From NCBI RefSeq assembly GCF_049651805.1, contig NZ_JBASCU010000005.1, forward strand, positions 1 to 64,000: a stretch of DNA of 64,000 nucleotides, given 5' to 3'. The stretch comes from Pseudolysinimonas_A sp049651805 (GTDB lineage Bacteria; Actinomycetota; Actinomycetes; Actinomycetales; Microbacteriaceae). Positions within the stretch are counted from its first letter, which is position 1. Each line of letters starts with the position of its first letter. This document shows positions 30,686 through 39,400 of this stretch, in pieces. The translations under genes were made by a program, and so were the position numbers. The notes under the pieces are model-generated. The model had not been told where the DNA came from. It searched no databases and saw only the letters and a list, made by a program, of their open reading frames with translations.

Positions 30686-33600
30686 GTGCATCTGTTGTCG
30701 GTGTTCAGTCTGCGCAACCGCGCGCTCATCGCCCTGCTCACGATCGTCATCGGCATCTTCGGCGGCATCGCTCTCACCTCGCTCAAGCAGGAGCTGTTCC
30801 CCTCCATCTCGCTGCCGAGTCTCACGATCATCAGTACCTACCGCGGCGCGACTCCGGATGTCGTCGAGAACGACGTGTCGACCCCGATCGAGGCCGCGAT
30901 CCAGGGCGTGGACGGACTCGAGTCGACGTCGGCGACCTCCGGTGCGGGCGTCTCGACCATCTCGGCCTCGTTCACCTACGGCACCGACCTCGGACGCGCC
31001 GAGCAGAAGATCTCCCTCGCGATAGGCCGCATCGCCGACACCCTTCCCGACGCGGTCGACACGCAGGTCGTCGCGTTCTCGCTGAGCGACCTCCCCGTCG
31101 TCGTTCTCGCCGTCACGAGCGACCTGGATGCGGAAGAGCTCTCCGCCCGACTGCGTGACCAGACGATCGTCGACCTCGCCAACCTGCCGGGTGTGGCCGA
31201 GGCGTCGCTCTCCGGGGCGAGCGGACAGCGTGTGACGATCACGCCCGACACCGACGCCCTGTTCGCGGCCGGTCTGTCGAATCAGGCGATCCGGGATGCG
31301 CTCGACGACAACGGCGTGCTGCTCGCGACCGGCGTGATCGACGAAGGCGATCAGGAGCTCACGGTGCAGGCCGGCAGTGCGCTCACCTCGGCCGACGACA
31401 TCGCCGCCCTGCCGCTGTTCGGAGGCTCGGACGCGACCACGACGATCGGCGATGTCGCGGACGTCGAGATCGTCTCCAACCCGGTGACGGCGCTTTCACG
31501 CGTCAACGGTGACCCGTCGCTGACGATCTCGATCACCAAGGCCGCCGCCGCGAACACCGTCGAGGTGTCGCACGTGATCCACGCCGCGCTTCCGGCGCTC
31601 GCGGAAGCGCTCGGCGACGGCACCGAGTTCACCGCGGTCTTCGATCAGGCACCGTTCATCGAGCAGTCGATCGAGTCGCTCGCGACGGAGGGCGTGCTCG
31701 GTCTCGTCTTCGCCGTGGTCGTCATCCTCATCTTCCTGCTGTCGATCCGCTCGACCCTGGTCACCGCCATCTCGATCCCGGCGTCGGTGCTCATCACCTT
31801 CATCGGAATGTGGGCGACCGGCTACTCGCTCAACGTGCTCACCCTCGGCGCGATCACGATCGCCATCGGCCGCGTCGTCGACGACTCGATCGTCGTCATC
31901 GAGAACATCAAACGACACATGTCGCTGGGGGAAGAGAAGCTCACCGCGATCCGAAACGGAGTGCGCGAGGTCGCGACCGCCATCACCGCGTCGACGGCCA
32001 CCACGGTTGCCGTGTTCCTGCCGATCGCCCTCGTCAGCGACGTGACCGGGGAGCTGTTCCGGCCGTTCGCGCTGACGGTGACGATTGCTCTCGTCGCGTC
32101 GCTGCTCGTGTCGCTCACGATCGTGCCGGTGCTCGCGTACTGGTTCTTGAAGGCGCCCAAGCCCGGGTCGATCGTGACGGAGGCCGACGAGCTCGACAAG
32201 CCCACCCGGCTGCAGCGCGCCTACCTGCCCGCCCTCGACTGGACACTGCGGCACCCGGTCGTCACGCTCTCGGCGGCGGCCGTCGTGCTCGTCGGCACCG
32301 CCGGGCTTTACACGCTCGTGCCGACGAACTTCGTGTCGGACTCCGGGCAGAACACGATGACGGTCACTCAGACGCTGCCAGCCGGATCCAACCTCGATCG
32401 GGTCGACGAAGCCGCGCAGGAGGTCGAGCAGACGCTGCTCGATATCGACGGCATCGACGTCGTGCAGGTGTCGATCGGCAGCGATGGCGGCTCGATCCGC
32501 TCGTTCTTCGGCGGTGGCGCCGACGCGACCTTCTCGATCACCACCGACGCCTCCGCCGATCAGGAAGAGCTGCGGCGCACCGTCACGGCGCAGCTCGACG
32601 ATCTCGACGGCGTGGGTGACGTGTCGGTGGGCTCGGGCGGCGGTGGCTTCTCGAACGACGTGACGATCGACCTGCGGGCGGCCGACGCGGACGTGCTCGC
32701 CGAGGCGACCGCGTCGCTGCTCGGCGACGTGCAGGAACTCGAGGTCACGACGCAGGCGGAGTCGAACCTCGCGGTGACGCAGCCCTATCTCGCGATCGTC
32801 GTGGATCGGAAGACCGCTGCCGAGTACGGGCTCTCGGAGATCGCGGTGGGCGGCATCGTCGCCAACTCGATGCTGCCTGCAGCGGTGGGAGAGGTGACGA
32901 TCGACGCCACCGTGCTCTCGGTCTACGTCACCGACCCGAACGCGCCGGTCACGCTTCAGGAACTGCGGGACTTCGAGATCCCGACGTCACGCGGGCTCGT
33001 CGCGCTTTCGGAGCTCGCGAGCATCGAAGAGGTCGACGCCCCCGCGCAGATCTCGACCGAGCGCGGCATCCGCACGGCCACGATCACGATCACGCCCTCG
33101 ACGCCCAACCTCGCCGCGGTCACCCCCGCGCTCGAGCAGGCGATTCTGGATGCCGACCTGCCCGACGGTGTCTCGGCGTCGGTGGGCGGAGTGGCGGCCG
33201 ACCAGGCGGAGGGCTTCGGCCAGCTCTACCTGGCGCTGCTCGCCGCCATCCTCATCGTCTACACGATCATGGTCGCGACGTTCCGCTCGCTGCGCCAGCC
33301 GTTGCTGTTGCTCGTGTCGATCCCATTCGCGGCGACCGGCGCCTTCCTGCTGCAGCTGGTCTCCGGCATCCCGTTCGGTGCAGCGTCGATCATCGGACTG
33401 CTCATGCTGGTCGGCATCGTCGTCACCAACGCGATCGTGCTCATCGACCTCGTCAATCAGTACCGCGAGCGTGGGATGAACGTGCGCGATGCCTTGCGGC
33501 ACGGCGGCGCCCGGCGACTGCGCCCCATCCTGATGACGGCGCTCGCGACGATCGGCGCGTTGTTCTTTCTGACGATCGGGGTGACGGGGCAGGGCGGATT

Positions 33601-33739
33601 CATCTCGCAGCCGCTCGGGCTCGTGGTGACCGGCGGCCTGATCTCGTCGACGGTGCTGACGCTGCTCGTGCTTCCCGCTCTCTACTCGCTCGTCGAGGGC
33701 GCCCGGGAACGCCGCGAGGCCAAGCGCGCTCTGTCCTGA
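30686..33739 (+). CDS. RND family efflux transporter
   Basis: Proton-driven exporter of 1017 residues with 12 membrane segments. Helix 1 is at about 12-32; two large extracytoplasmic loops follow, and a central block (SLNVLTLGAITIAIGRVVDD) carries the Asp pair of the proton relay. A cytoplasmic linker precedes the second half (TKLQRAYLPALDWTLRHPV-like), and the last helices contain LVGIVVTNAIVLIDLVNQY. The start GTG has GAGGAG 6 nt before it. There is no membrane-fusion protein or outer-membrane gene nearby, as expected for an actinobacterial RND (lipid- or drug-export type). Substrate unknown. Confidence 0.93.
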   Translation: MHLLSVFSLRNRALIALLTIVIGIFGGIALTSLKQELFPSISLPSLTIISTYRGATPDVVENDVSTPIEAAIQGVDGLESTSATSGAGVSTISASFTYGTDLGRAEQKISLAIGRIADTLPDAVDTQVVAFSLSDLPVVVLAVTSDLDAEELSARLRDQTIVDLANLPGVAEASLSGASGQRVTITPDTDALFAAGLSNQAIRDALDDNGVLLATGVIDEGDQELTVQAGSALTSADDIAALPLFGGSDATTTIGDVADVEIVSNPVTALSRVNGDPSLTISITKAAAANTVEVSHVIHAALPALAEALGDGTEFTAVFDQAPFIEQSIESLATEGVLGLVFAVVVILIFLLSIRSTLVTAISIPASVLITFIGMWATGYSLNVLTLGAITIAIGRVVDDSIVVIENIKRHMSLGEEKLTAIRNGVREVATAITASTATTVAVFLPIALVSDVTGELFRPFALTVTIALVASLLVSLTIVPVLAYWFLKAPKPGSIVTEADELDKPTRLQRAYLPALDWTLRHPVVTLSAAAVVLVGTAGLYTLVPTNFVSDSGQNTMTVTQTLPAGSNLDRVDEAAQEVEQTLLDIDGIDVVQVSIGSDGGSIRSFFGGGADATFSITTDASADQEELRRTVTAQLDDLDGVGDVSVGSGGGGFSNDVTIDLRAADADVLAEATASLLGDVQELEVTTQAESNLAVTQPYLAIVVDRKTAAEYGLSEIAVGGIVANSMLPAAVGEVTIDATVLSVYVTDPNAPVTLQELRDFEIPTSRGLVALSELASIEEVDAPAQISTERGIRTATITITPSTPNLAAVTPALEQAILDADLPDGVSASVGGVAADQAEGFGQLYLALLAAILIVYTIMVATFRSLRQPLLLLVSIPFAATGAFLLQLVSGIPFGAASIIGLLMLVGIVVTNAIVLIDLVNQYRERGMNVRDALRHGGARRLRPILMTALATIGALFFLTIGVTGQGGFISQPLGLVVTGGLISSTVLTLLVLPALYSLVEGARERREAKRALS

Positions 33740-33758
33740 CCCTCCTCGGCCCGCCCAC

Positions 33759-33818
33759 TGCACCGATTTGCGCCGAGCGCGCGGGATGAAGCAATTGCGC
33801 TCGACGCAAATCGATGCA
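33759..33818. repeat. Inverted repeat between RND and esterase genes
   Basis: Arms of 22 nt at 33759-33780 and 33797-33818 (20 of 22 bases complementary; 16-nt loop), rich in ATTTGCG and GCGCTCG-type words. It lies in the 86-bp gap between two convergent genes and may act as a bidirectional terminator, but its regular arms look like an intergenic palindromic repeat. No T-tract follows. Confidence 0.75.
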
Positions 33819-33825
33819 CTCGAGA

Positions 33826-34761
33826 TCAGTCGTCGGCGGGTGGGGCCGGCAGACCGAGGGTGCGGGCGTAGAAGGCGAGGATGCGCGACTTGAGGTCGTC
33901 GTCGAGCAGCGCGATCGAGTGCAGGGTGCCGTCGGCGACGAGGAACTCGACGTCGATGCCTTCGGCTCTCAGGTCTTCGACGAAGTGCTCCGACTGGTCG
34001 AGCGGGATCTTCTCGGTGGTCGAGTGGGCGATGAAGAACGGCGGATCGCTGTCGTCGATGTGGGCGTTCGGTGACGCGGGCTCGGCGGTGGCGCAGTCCG
34101 CGAAGTTGTCGCAGCCGAGGTACTCGAGTTGCAGGGGTGCGAAATCGTCGGTGAGGTCGACCCCCGTCAGGTCAATCGGACCGCTTAGGTCGACGACGGC
34201 GGCGACCCGCGGTCCGATGCCGAGGTCACCGCTGCCCGAGGTGCCGAGCAGTGCCGCGAGATTGCCTCCGGCTGAGCCGCCGAAGACTCCGATGCGGGCG
34301 GGATCGGTGCCGAAGCGCTCGGCCCGCTCGTCATCCCGCAACCAGGTCACCGCGGTCTGCAGGTCGTCGAACCCGGCGGGGAAGACCCACTCCGGCGCGA
34401 GCCGGTAGTTCACCGAGAACGCCGGGTATCCGGCGGCGGCGAGCCAGGTGCAGACGGCCCGCCACCCGACGCTGTCTTTCGTGCCCTCGCGCCAGCTTCC
34501 GCCGTGGATGACGAGGATGCCGGGCACCGGCTCCGCATCGACGGCGCGGTCGGGCGGCAGGCAGGCGTCCAACAGCAGGGGCACCCCGCCCGCGACGCCG
34601 TACTCGAGGTCGTCGAGCACCGTCACGTTCGGGTCGGTCGCGAGATCGGTACCGACGGCGTCGATCTGTGGGTCGATGCTTCCGGCATCCGCCCCGGTCG
34701 GTCCGCATGCGGCCAGCGCGAGCGCGGCGACCGCCACCGGGATGCCGACAGCCACACGCAT
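33826..34761 (-). CDS. Lipoprotein alpha/beta hydrolase (esterase family)
   Basis: Exported, lipid-anchored hydrolase of 311 residues. The signal peptide ends in a lipobox (LAAC, Cys19). The alpha/beta hydrolase blocks are ILVIHGGSWREG (oxyanion hole), GVFGGSAGGNLAALLG (nucleophile Ser in GxSxG), and a later His in DGTLHSIALLDDD with Asp before it. It resembles hormone-sensitive-lipase-like and acetyl esterase groups. A leaderless -10 (TAGGCT, 34768-34773) precedes the ATG by 6 nt. Substrate unknown. Confidence 0.9.
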   Translation of the reverse strand: MRVAVGIPVAVAALALAACGPTGADAGSIDPQIDAVGTDLATDPNVTVLDDLEYGVAGGVPLLLDACLPPDRAVDAEPVPGILVIHGGSWREGTKDSVGWRAVCTWLAAAGYPAFSVNYRLAPEWVFPAGFDDLQTAVTWLRDDERAERFGTDPARIGVFGGSAGGNLAALLGTSGSGDLGIGPRVAAVVDLSGPIDLTGVDLTDDFAPLQLEYLGCDNFADCATAEPASPNAHIDDSDPPFFIAHSTTEKIPLDQSEHFVEDLRAEGIDVEFLVADGTLHSIALLDDDLKSRILAFYARTLGLPAPPADD

Positions 34762-34767
34762 CCCGGA

Positions 34768-34773
34768 AGCCTA
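34768..34773 (-). promoter_or_regulatory. Candidate -10 for leaderless esterase transcript
   Basis: TAGGCT, 6 nt before the ATG at 34761 on the minus strand. Confidence 0.5.
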
Positions 34774-34788
34774 AGCGACCCGGCTATC

Positions 34789-34836
34789 TGCCCGAGAAGG
34801 CCCCTTGCGCACGCGCTGAAGGGGCCATGTCGGGCA
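34789..34836. repeat. Interrupted stem-loop upstream of DEAD-box helicase
   Basis: TGCCCGA and GGCCCCTT (34789-34806, with a 3-nt bulge) pair with AAGGGGCC and TCGGGCA (34819-34836) around a 12-nt loop. It lies in the 300-bp gap between divergent genes, close to the esterase promoter. It could be an operator, an attenuator or a palindromic repeat. Confidence 0.7.
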
Positions 34837-35061
34837 AATGGCCGTTCTTCACGGGCGGGATGCTGTATCGTCGGTGCGTCGGCTCTCGACACGCGCCTCA
34901 GGCGCGAAAGCAAGACTGTCAGTCGAGCGGGCCGGATCGTGACTCAGTCGAGGCACGAGGAATCCATTCAGGAAAACGGCCCCGGTCTACGTATGCCCGG
35001 GTTCTCGGCGGGTGCTTCGGCGCGCGTCGCACGCTGAACACCGAGTATCGAAAGAACCAGA
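34837..35061 (+). promoter_or_regulatory. Long leader of the DEAD-box helicase gene
   Basis: This gap holds no gene. A weak candidate -10 (TATCGT, 34866-34871) would give a 5' leader of about 185 nt. Within it lie a small hairpin CGCGCC-TCA-GGCGCG (around 34890-34904) and two direct repeats CAGTCGAG at 34920-34927 and 34945-34952. Long leaders are common for cold-induced helicases of this type; regulation in cis is plausible, not shown. Confidence 0.5.
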
Positions 35062-36972
35062 ATGCCCACGAACAAGAAGGGCGCGCCCGTGCGCGCCGGC
35101 AACAAGAACGCCACCGGCGGAGCCAAGAAGGCCCGCTGGAGCACCGAGCAGCGCGCCGCGCAGGGCAAGTCGCCCGTGCGGCCGCGCGGCACCGCACCGC
35201 GACCGGTGCGCGAGCGTCAGGCCGACTCCTCGGAGCGGCGCGACAACGTCGAACGCGGTCAGTCGACCCGCCCCAACTGGGAACCGCGCGACAAGGCGCC
35301 CCGCACGGGTGACCGGTTCGACCGTTCCGCTCGTCCGGCGCGCGAGGGCTACGCCCCGCGTACCGACCGTGCACCGCGCGACGACCGCGGCTACGCGCCC
35401 CGTACCGAGCGCCCCGCCCGCGACGGTTACGCGCCCCGCACCGAACGCCCGACCCGCGACTACGCGCCCCGCACCGACCGTGCTCCCCGTGACGACCGCG
35501 GCTACGCGCCGCGTACCGAGCGTCCGGCCCGCGAGGGCTATGCCCCGCGTACCGAGCGTCCCGCCGGCGACGGCTACGCCCCGCGTACCGAGCGCCCGCG
35601 CTACGACCGCGACGCCGCCCCTCGGAGCGAGCGTCCGGCCCGCGACGCGTACCAGCCCCGCAACCGCGACGGCGCTGAGTCTCGCAACTACGTGCCCCGC
35701 GAGCGCTTCGACCGCGACCGCACCGAGCGTCCGGCCGCCCACCACGCTGAGGATGTCGTGCTCGCCCGCCTCGAGGCGCAGGCCGTCGACGCGACCGACA
35801 TGCAGAGCAGCGGTTTCGGCGAACTCGGTCTCGGCCAGAACCTGGTGCGTGTGCTCGCCGAACTCGGCGCCGATACCCCGTTCCCGATCCAGGCCGCAAC
35901 GATCCCGTCGGTGCTCGAGGGTCGCGACGTTCTCGGCCGCGGCAAGACCGGCTCCGGTAAGACGATCGCCTTCGGTGCTCCGCTTGTGGAGCGCCTCCTG
36001 CAGTCGCAGAAGGGCTCGACCGAACGGCGCAAGCCGGGCCGTGCCCCGCGCGCGCTGATCCTCGCGCCGACCCGCGAACTCGCCCTGCAGATCGACCGCA
36101 CCATCCAGCCGCTCGCCCAGAGCGTCGGGCTGTTCACCACGCAGATCTACGGCGGCGTGCCCTACGCCCGCCAGACCGGCGCGATCTCGCGCGGCGTCGA
36201 CATCATCATCGGCACCCCGGGCCGCATCGGCGACCTCGTGTCGCAGGGCCGGCTCGACCTCTCGCAGGTCGTCATCACGGTTCTCGATGAGGCCGACCAC
36301 ATGTGTGAGCTCGGGTTCCTCGAGCCCGTGCGCGAGCTGTTGCAGCGCACGAGCGACGGTGGCCAGAAGCTGCTCTACTCGGCGACGCTCGACTCCGGTG
36401 TCGCGTCGCTCGTCGAGGAGTTCCTCGTCGACCCGGCCGTCTACGAGATCTCCGGTGAAGACCAGGCCTCGAGCGACATCCGCCACGTGGCGTTCCTGCT
36501 CGAGCAGCGTGACAAGCAAGACGTGCTGATCGAGCTAGCCGCCGGGCCCGGCAAGAAGCTGGTCTTCGCGCGCACCCGCGCGTTCGCCGAGCAGCTCGCC
36601 GACCTCCTCGACGAGGCCGGCATCCGCGCCGAGTCGATCCACGGCGACCTCAACCAGTCACGCCGCACCCGGGCGCTCGAGAAGTTCACGAGCGGTCGCG
36701 TCACGGTGCTCGTCGCCACGGATGTCGCCGCCCGCGGCATTCACGTCGACGACATCGAACTCGTCATCCAGGCCGACGCGCCCGACGAGTACAAGGCGTA
36801 CCTGCACCGTTCGGGCCGCACCGGCCGCGCCGGCAAGGAGGGCACCGTCGTGACCCTCGTGCCGCGCAACCGTCGTCGCAAGACCGAGGATCTGCTCGCT
36901 CGCGCCGAGATCACTCCCGAGTGGATTCCGGTGCGCCCCGGCGACCAGGCGATCGCCGACCTCGCCGGCTGA
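35062..36972 (+). CDS. DEAD/DEAH-box RNA helicase with repeat-rich N-terminus
   Basis: ATP-dependent RNA helicase of 636 residues. The core runs from about residue 245: Q-motif region PFPIQAATIPSV, Walker A GKTGSGKT, PTREL, VLDEADHMCELGF (Walker B), SAT, and the C-terminal helicase half with HGDLNQSRRTRALEKF and HRSGRTGRAGKEG. The first 230 residues are a basic disordered region with seven copies of YAPRT (repeat about 12-14 residues, in DNA at about 35340-35640), similar to RNA-binding tails of this family. It lies behind a long leader and probably acts in RNA folding or ribosome assembly, perhaps at low temperature. Confidence 0.92.
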   Translation: MPTNKKGAPVRAGNKNATGGAKKARWSTEQRAAQGKSPVRPRGTAPRPVRERQADSSERRDNVERGQSTRPNWEPRDKAPRTGDRFDRSARPAREGYAPRTDRAPRDDRGYAPRTERPARDGYAPRTERPTRDYAPRTDRAPRDDRGYAPRTERPAREGYAPRTERPAGDGYAPRTERPRYDRDAAPRSERPARDAYQPRNRDGAESRNYVPRERFDRDRTERPAAHHAEDVVLARLEAQAVDATDMQSSGFGELGLGQNLVRVLAELGADTPFPIQAATIPSVLEGRDVLGRGKTGSGKTIAFGAPLVERLLQSQKGSTERRKPGRAPRALILAPTRELALQIDRTIQPLAQSVGLFTTQIYGGVPYARQTGAISRGVDIIIGTPGRIGDLVSQGRLDLSQVVITVLDEADHMCELGFLEPVRELLQRTSDGGQKLLYSATLDSGVASLVEEFLVDPAVYEISGEDQASSDIRHVAFLLEQRDKQDVLIELAAGPGKKLVFARTRAFAEQLADLLDEAGIRAESIHGDLNQSRRTRALEKFTSGRVTVLVATDVAARGIHVDDIELVIQADAPDEYKAYLHRSGRTGRAGKEGTVVTLVPRNRRRKTEDLLARAEITPEWIPVRPGDQAIADLAG

Positions 36973-37003
36973 CGCGCGAGCGGCTGACGCGCGAGCGGCT
37001 GAG
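36966..37003 (+). repeat. 15-bp tandem repeat over the helicase stop codon
   Basis: The unit CGGCTGACGCGCGAG occurs at 36966-36980 and 36981-36995, plus a partial third copy. The unit is a multiple of three, so the TGA of the helicase gene (36970-36972) is repeated in frame. Confidence 0.8.
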
Positions 37004-37056
37004 CATCCGTCGAAAGGCGGAGGCGGTCGGCGCGGGGATGATGTGAGGCTGGAGGC

Positions 37057-38286
37057 ATGACCGCCGCCTCCGTCACTCCCCGCCCGGCCGCACTCACCGG
37101 ACGGGTCGTCGCGCCCGACCTCGCGCGCGGCGTGATGCTGTTGTTCATCGTCGTCGCCAACGCACCCTTTTACCTGTGGGGCCAGCCATCGGGGCTGACG
37201 TCGGCGCATCCGCCGGGCGCCACCGGGCTCGACCTGGTGTGGCAGACGATCTCGATCATCGTCGTCGACGGTCGCTCGTACCCGATGTTCGCGTTCCTCT
37301 TCGGGTACGGCATCTGGCAGCTCTACCGGCGGCAGGCCGAAGCCGGCGTCGACCAGGCGACCGCACGCCGGCTGCTGCGCAAGCGTCACCTCTGGATGAT
37401 CGCCTTCGGCGGGGTGCACGCCCTGCTGCTCTGGATGGGTGACGTCGTCGGTGCCTACGGCCTCGCGGGCCTCATCCTCGCCGCGATCTTCCTCGACCGT
37501 CGGGACTTCGCGCTCAAGCTCACCGCCGGCATCCTCGCGGGCCTCACCGCGATGTGGGCGCTCTCGGCTCTGGCCGCCGGACTTCTGTTGCCCGCGGTGC
37601 TTCCACCCGGCGCGTTCTCGATGCCGAGCGGTGAGGATGTCGACTTGCTGCGGTTTGCGCAGGCCGAAGACAACTACCTCATCGCGGCAGCGTTGCGCAT
37701 CGGATTGTGGGTCGTGGTGACGGCGGCGCAGTTGTTGGGCTTCATCATCCCGATCGCCATCCTCATCGCCCTCGTCGCCGCCCGCGCGGGGGTGCTCGAG
37801 CAGCCCGAGAATCACCTGCCGCTGCTGCGCCGCGTCGCGATCGGCGGCATCGCCATCGCCTGGGGCACCGGCATCCTGGTCGCCCTCCAGAACGCGGGAC
37901 AGTTGCTGCCCGACGAGTACGGGTGGGCGTGGCTGGGGCTGAACACTCTCGCCGGCCTGTGCGGCGGCCTCGGATACGTCGCTGTCTTCGGGCTGATCGC
38001 CGCCCGGGTCCGCGAACGCCCGCCCGGCATCGTTCGGGGTGCGCTTCAGGCGCTCGGCAAGCGCTCTCTGTCGGGGTACCTCGCCCAGTCGGTGGTCTTC
38101 GCGCCGCTCATGAGCGCGTGGGGTTTCGGCCTCGGCACCCACCTGTCGAGCTGGTCGATCACGGTGATCGCCATCGCGACCTGGCTGGTGACCGTCGTGC
38201 TCGCCGCGCTCCTCGAGCGCGGCGGCAAGCGTGGCCCTGCCGAATGGGCGCTGCGGCGCCTCGTCTACCCGCGGGACGCTAGCTGA
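37057..38286 (+). CDS. DUF418 family membrane protein
   Basis: Integral membrane protein of 409 residues with about ten helices. It starts with an N-terminal RVVAPDLARGVMLLFIVVAN segment, typical of DUF418 proteins, and a C-terminal DUF418 core of about 150 residues (LGKRSLSGYLAQSVVFAPLM, then WSITVIAIATWLVTVV). No transport substrate is known. The ATG is preceded by GGAGG. It ends in convergent overlap with the DUF427 gene. Confidence 0.9.
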   Translation: MTAASVTPRPAALTGRVVAPDLARGVMLLFIVVANAPFYLWGQPSGLTSAHPPGATGLDLVWQTISIIVVDGRSYPMFAFLFGYGIWQLYRRQAEAGVDQATARRLLRKRHLWMIAFGGVHALLLWMGDVVGAYGLAGLILAAIFLDRRDFALKLTAGILAGLTAMWALSALAAGLLLPAVLPPGAFSMPSGEDVDLLRFAQAEDNYLIAAALRIGLWVVVTAAQLLGFIIPIAILIALVAARAGVLEQPENHLPLLRRVAIGGIAIAWGTGILVALQNAGQLLPDEYGWAWLGLNTLAGLCGGLGYVAVFGLIAARVRERPPGIVRGALQALGKRSLSGYLAQSVVFAPLMSAWGFGLGTHLSSWSITVIAIATWLVTVVLAALLERGGKRGPAEWALRRLVYPRDAS

Positions 38287-38581
38287 CCCGCACCTCTTTC
38301 CAGAAGGCGACGTAGTTCGAGAAGTCGGCGCCGACGCGGTCGACCGCCGACGGGTACAGGCTGGGATACGACCACGCCCGGTCGGGCAAGGCCTGTCCGT
38401 CGACATCCACGGAGAAGTACTGACACGCGCCCTTCCACGGGCAGGTGTACGGGGTCGGCGAGGTGGTGAGAACCTCGTGCCGCACCGCCGACGGGGGAAA
38501 GTACACGTTTCCTTCGACTCGAACGATCTCGGATTCGGGAGCTTCGGCGATGACGACGCCGTTCAGTGTTGCGGAAGGCAT
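38279..38581 (-). CDS. DUF427 domain protein
   Basis: A 100-residue protein with the DUF427 pattern: MPSATLNGVVIAEAPESEIV at the start, NVYFPPSAVRHEVL, PYTCPWKGACQYF (conserved Cys and Trp) and WSYPSLYPSAV near the end. The domain is common in actinobacteria, including as a stand-alone protein; its function is unknown. AAGAGG lies 12 nt upstream of the ATG at 38581. It ends inside the last codons of the DUF418 gene on the other strand. Confidence 0.88.
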   Translation of the reverse strand: MPSATLNGVVIAEAPESEIVRVEGNVYFPPSAVRHEVLTTSPTPYTCPWKGACQYFSVDVDGQALPDRAWSYPSLYPSAVDRVGADFSNYVAFWKEVRVS

Positions 38582-38643
38582 ATCGGGGGGAACCTCTTGT
38601 CAAGACTCGGCATTCCCTGAGCACCTTCGGGTTGGCTGGCAAC

Positions 38644-39342
38644 ATGACGAGCTACGGCGACCTCTCGGCGCTCTACCTGAACTGCACGCTCACCCGCAGC
38701 CCGCACCTCAGCAATACGCACGGACTCATGGATCGCACCATCGCGCTCGCCGAGAAGCAGGGGGTGGCGGTCGAATCGGTGCGCCTCGTCGACTTCGACG
38801 TCGCGCCGGGCGTGCAACCCGACATGCGCGTGCAGGGGTGGGCAGCGGATGCCTGGCCCGACGAGCTCTGGCCGAAGGTTCGGGATGCCGACATCCTCGT
38901 GATCGGCACGCCGATCTGGCTGGGCGAGGTGTCGTCGGTCTGTCGCCGTCTCATCGAGCGTCTCTACGCGATGACCGACGAGACCAACGCGGCGGGGCAG
39001 CCGGTGTTCTACGGCAAGGTCGCCGGGGCGATCGCGACGGGCAACGAGGACGGCGTGAAGAACGTGAACAGGCACCTGCTCTACGCCCTGCAACACATCG
39101 GCTACACGATTCCCCCGGCGGCGGAGACCGGGTGGATCGGCGAGATCGGGCCGGGCCCGAGCTACCTCGACGACGACTCGGGCGGGCCGCAGAGCGACTA
39201 CACGAATCGCACCGCCACCGCGATGACGTGGAATCTGTTGCACCTTGCGCGGCTCCTGAAGGATGCCGGTGGCATCCCGGCTGTCGGCAATGTCGCCGCC
39301 CGGTGGGAGGCTGGCGAGCGTTGGGGTTTCGACGCCGGGTGA
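38644..39342 (+). CDS. Flavodoxin-like NAD(P)H-dependent oxidoreductase
   Basis: Flavodoxin-fold protein of 232 residues. It has a flavin-binding-like N-terminus (ALYLNCTLTRSPHLSNTHGL), then GTPIWLGEVSSVCRRLIERL and KVAGAIATGNEDGVKNVNRH, all typical of NADPH-dependent FMN reductase-like and flavodoxin family members. It probably reduces quinones or other small molecules with FMN. The ATG at 38644 is used; earlier in-frame starts lie in the spacer. Between it and the transport operon are 58 bp. Confidence 0.85.
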   Translation: MTSYGDLSALYLNCTLTRSPHLSNTHGLMDRTIALAEKQGVAVESVRLVDFDVAPGVQPDMRVQGWAADAWPDELWPKVRDADILVIGTPIWLGEVSSVCRRLIERLYAMTDETNAAGQPVFYGKVAGAIATGNEDGVKNVNRHLLYALQHIGYTIPPAAETGWIGEIGPGPSYLDDDSGGPQSDYTNRTATAMTWNLLHLARLLKDAGGIPAVGNVAARWEAGERWGFDAG

Positions 39343-39400
39343 GGCAATCGGGGAATGGCACAGCGCGCCGAATAGTTCCGGAAGAGGGGAAGGAGCCCGC

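Noticed and set aside
34968..34988. Third copy of the CCGTTTTCAGGA element
   Set aside because: TTCAGGAAAACGG in the helicase leader shares a few bases with the arms but in a different order and with no partner arm nearby.
35340..35640. CRISPR-like repeated DNA
   Set aside because: The repeats are in frame, encode the YAPRT peptide repeats of the helicase N-terminus and have no unique spacers or cas genes.
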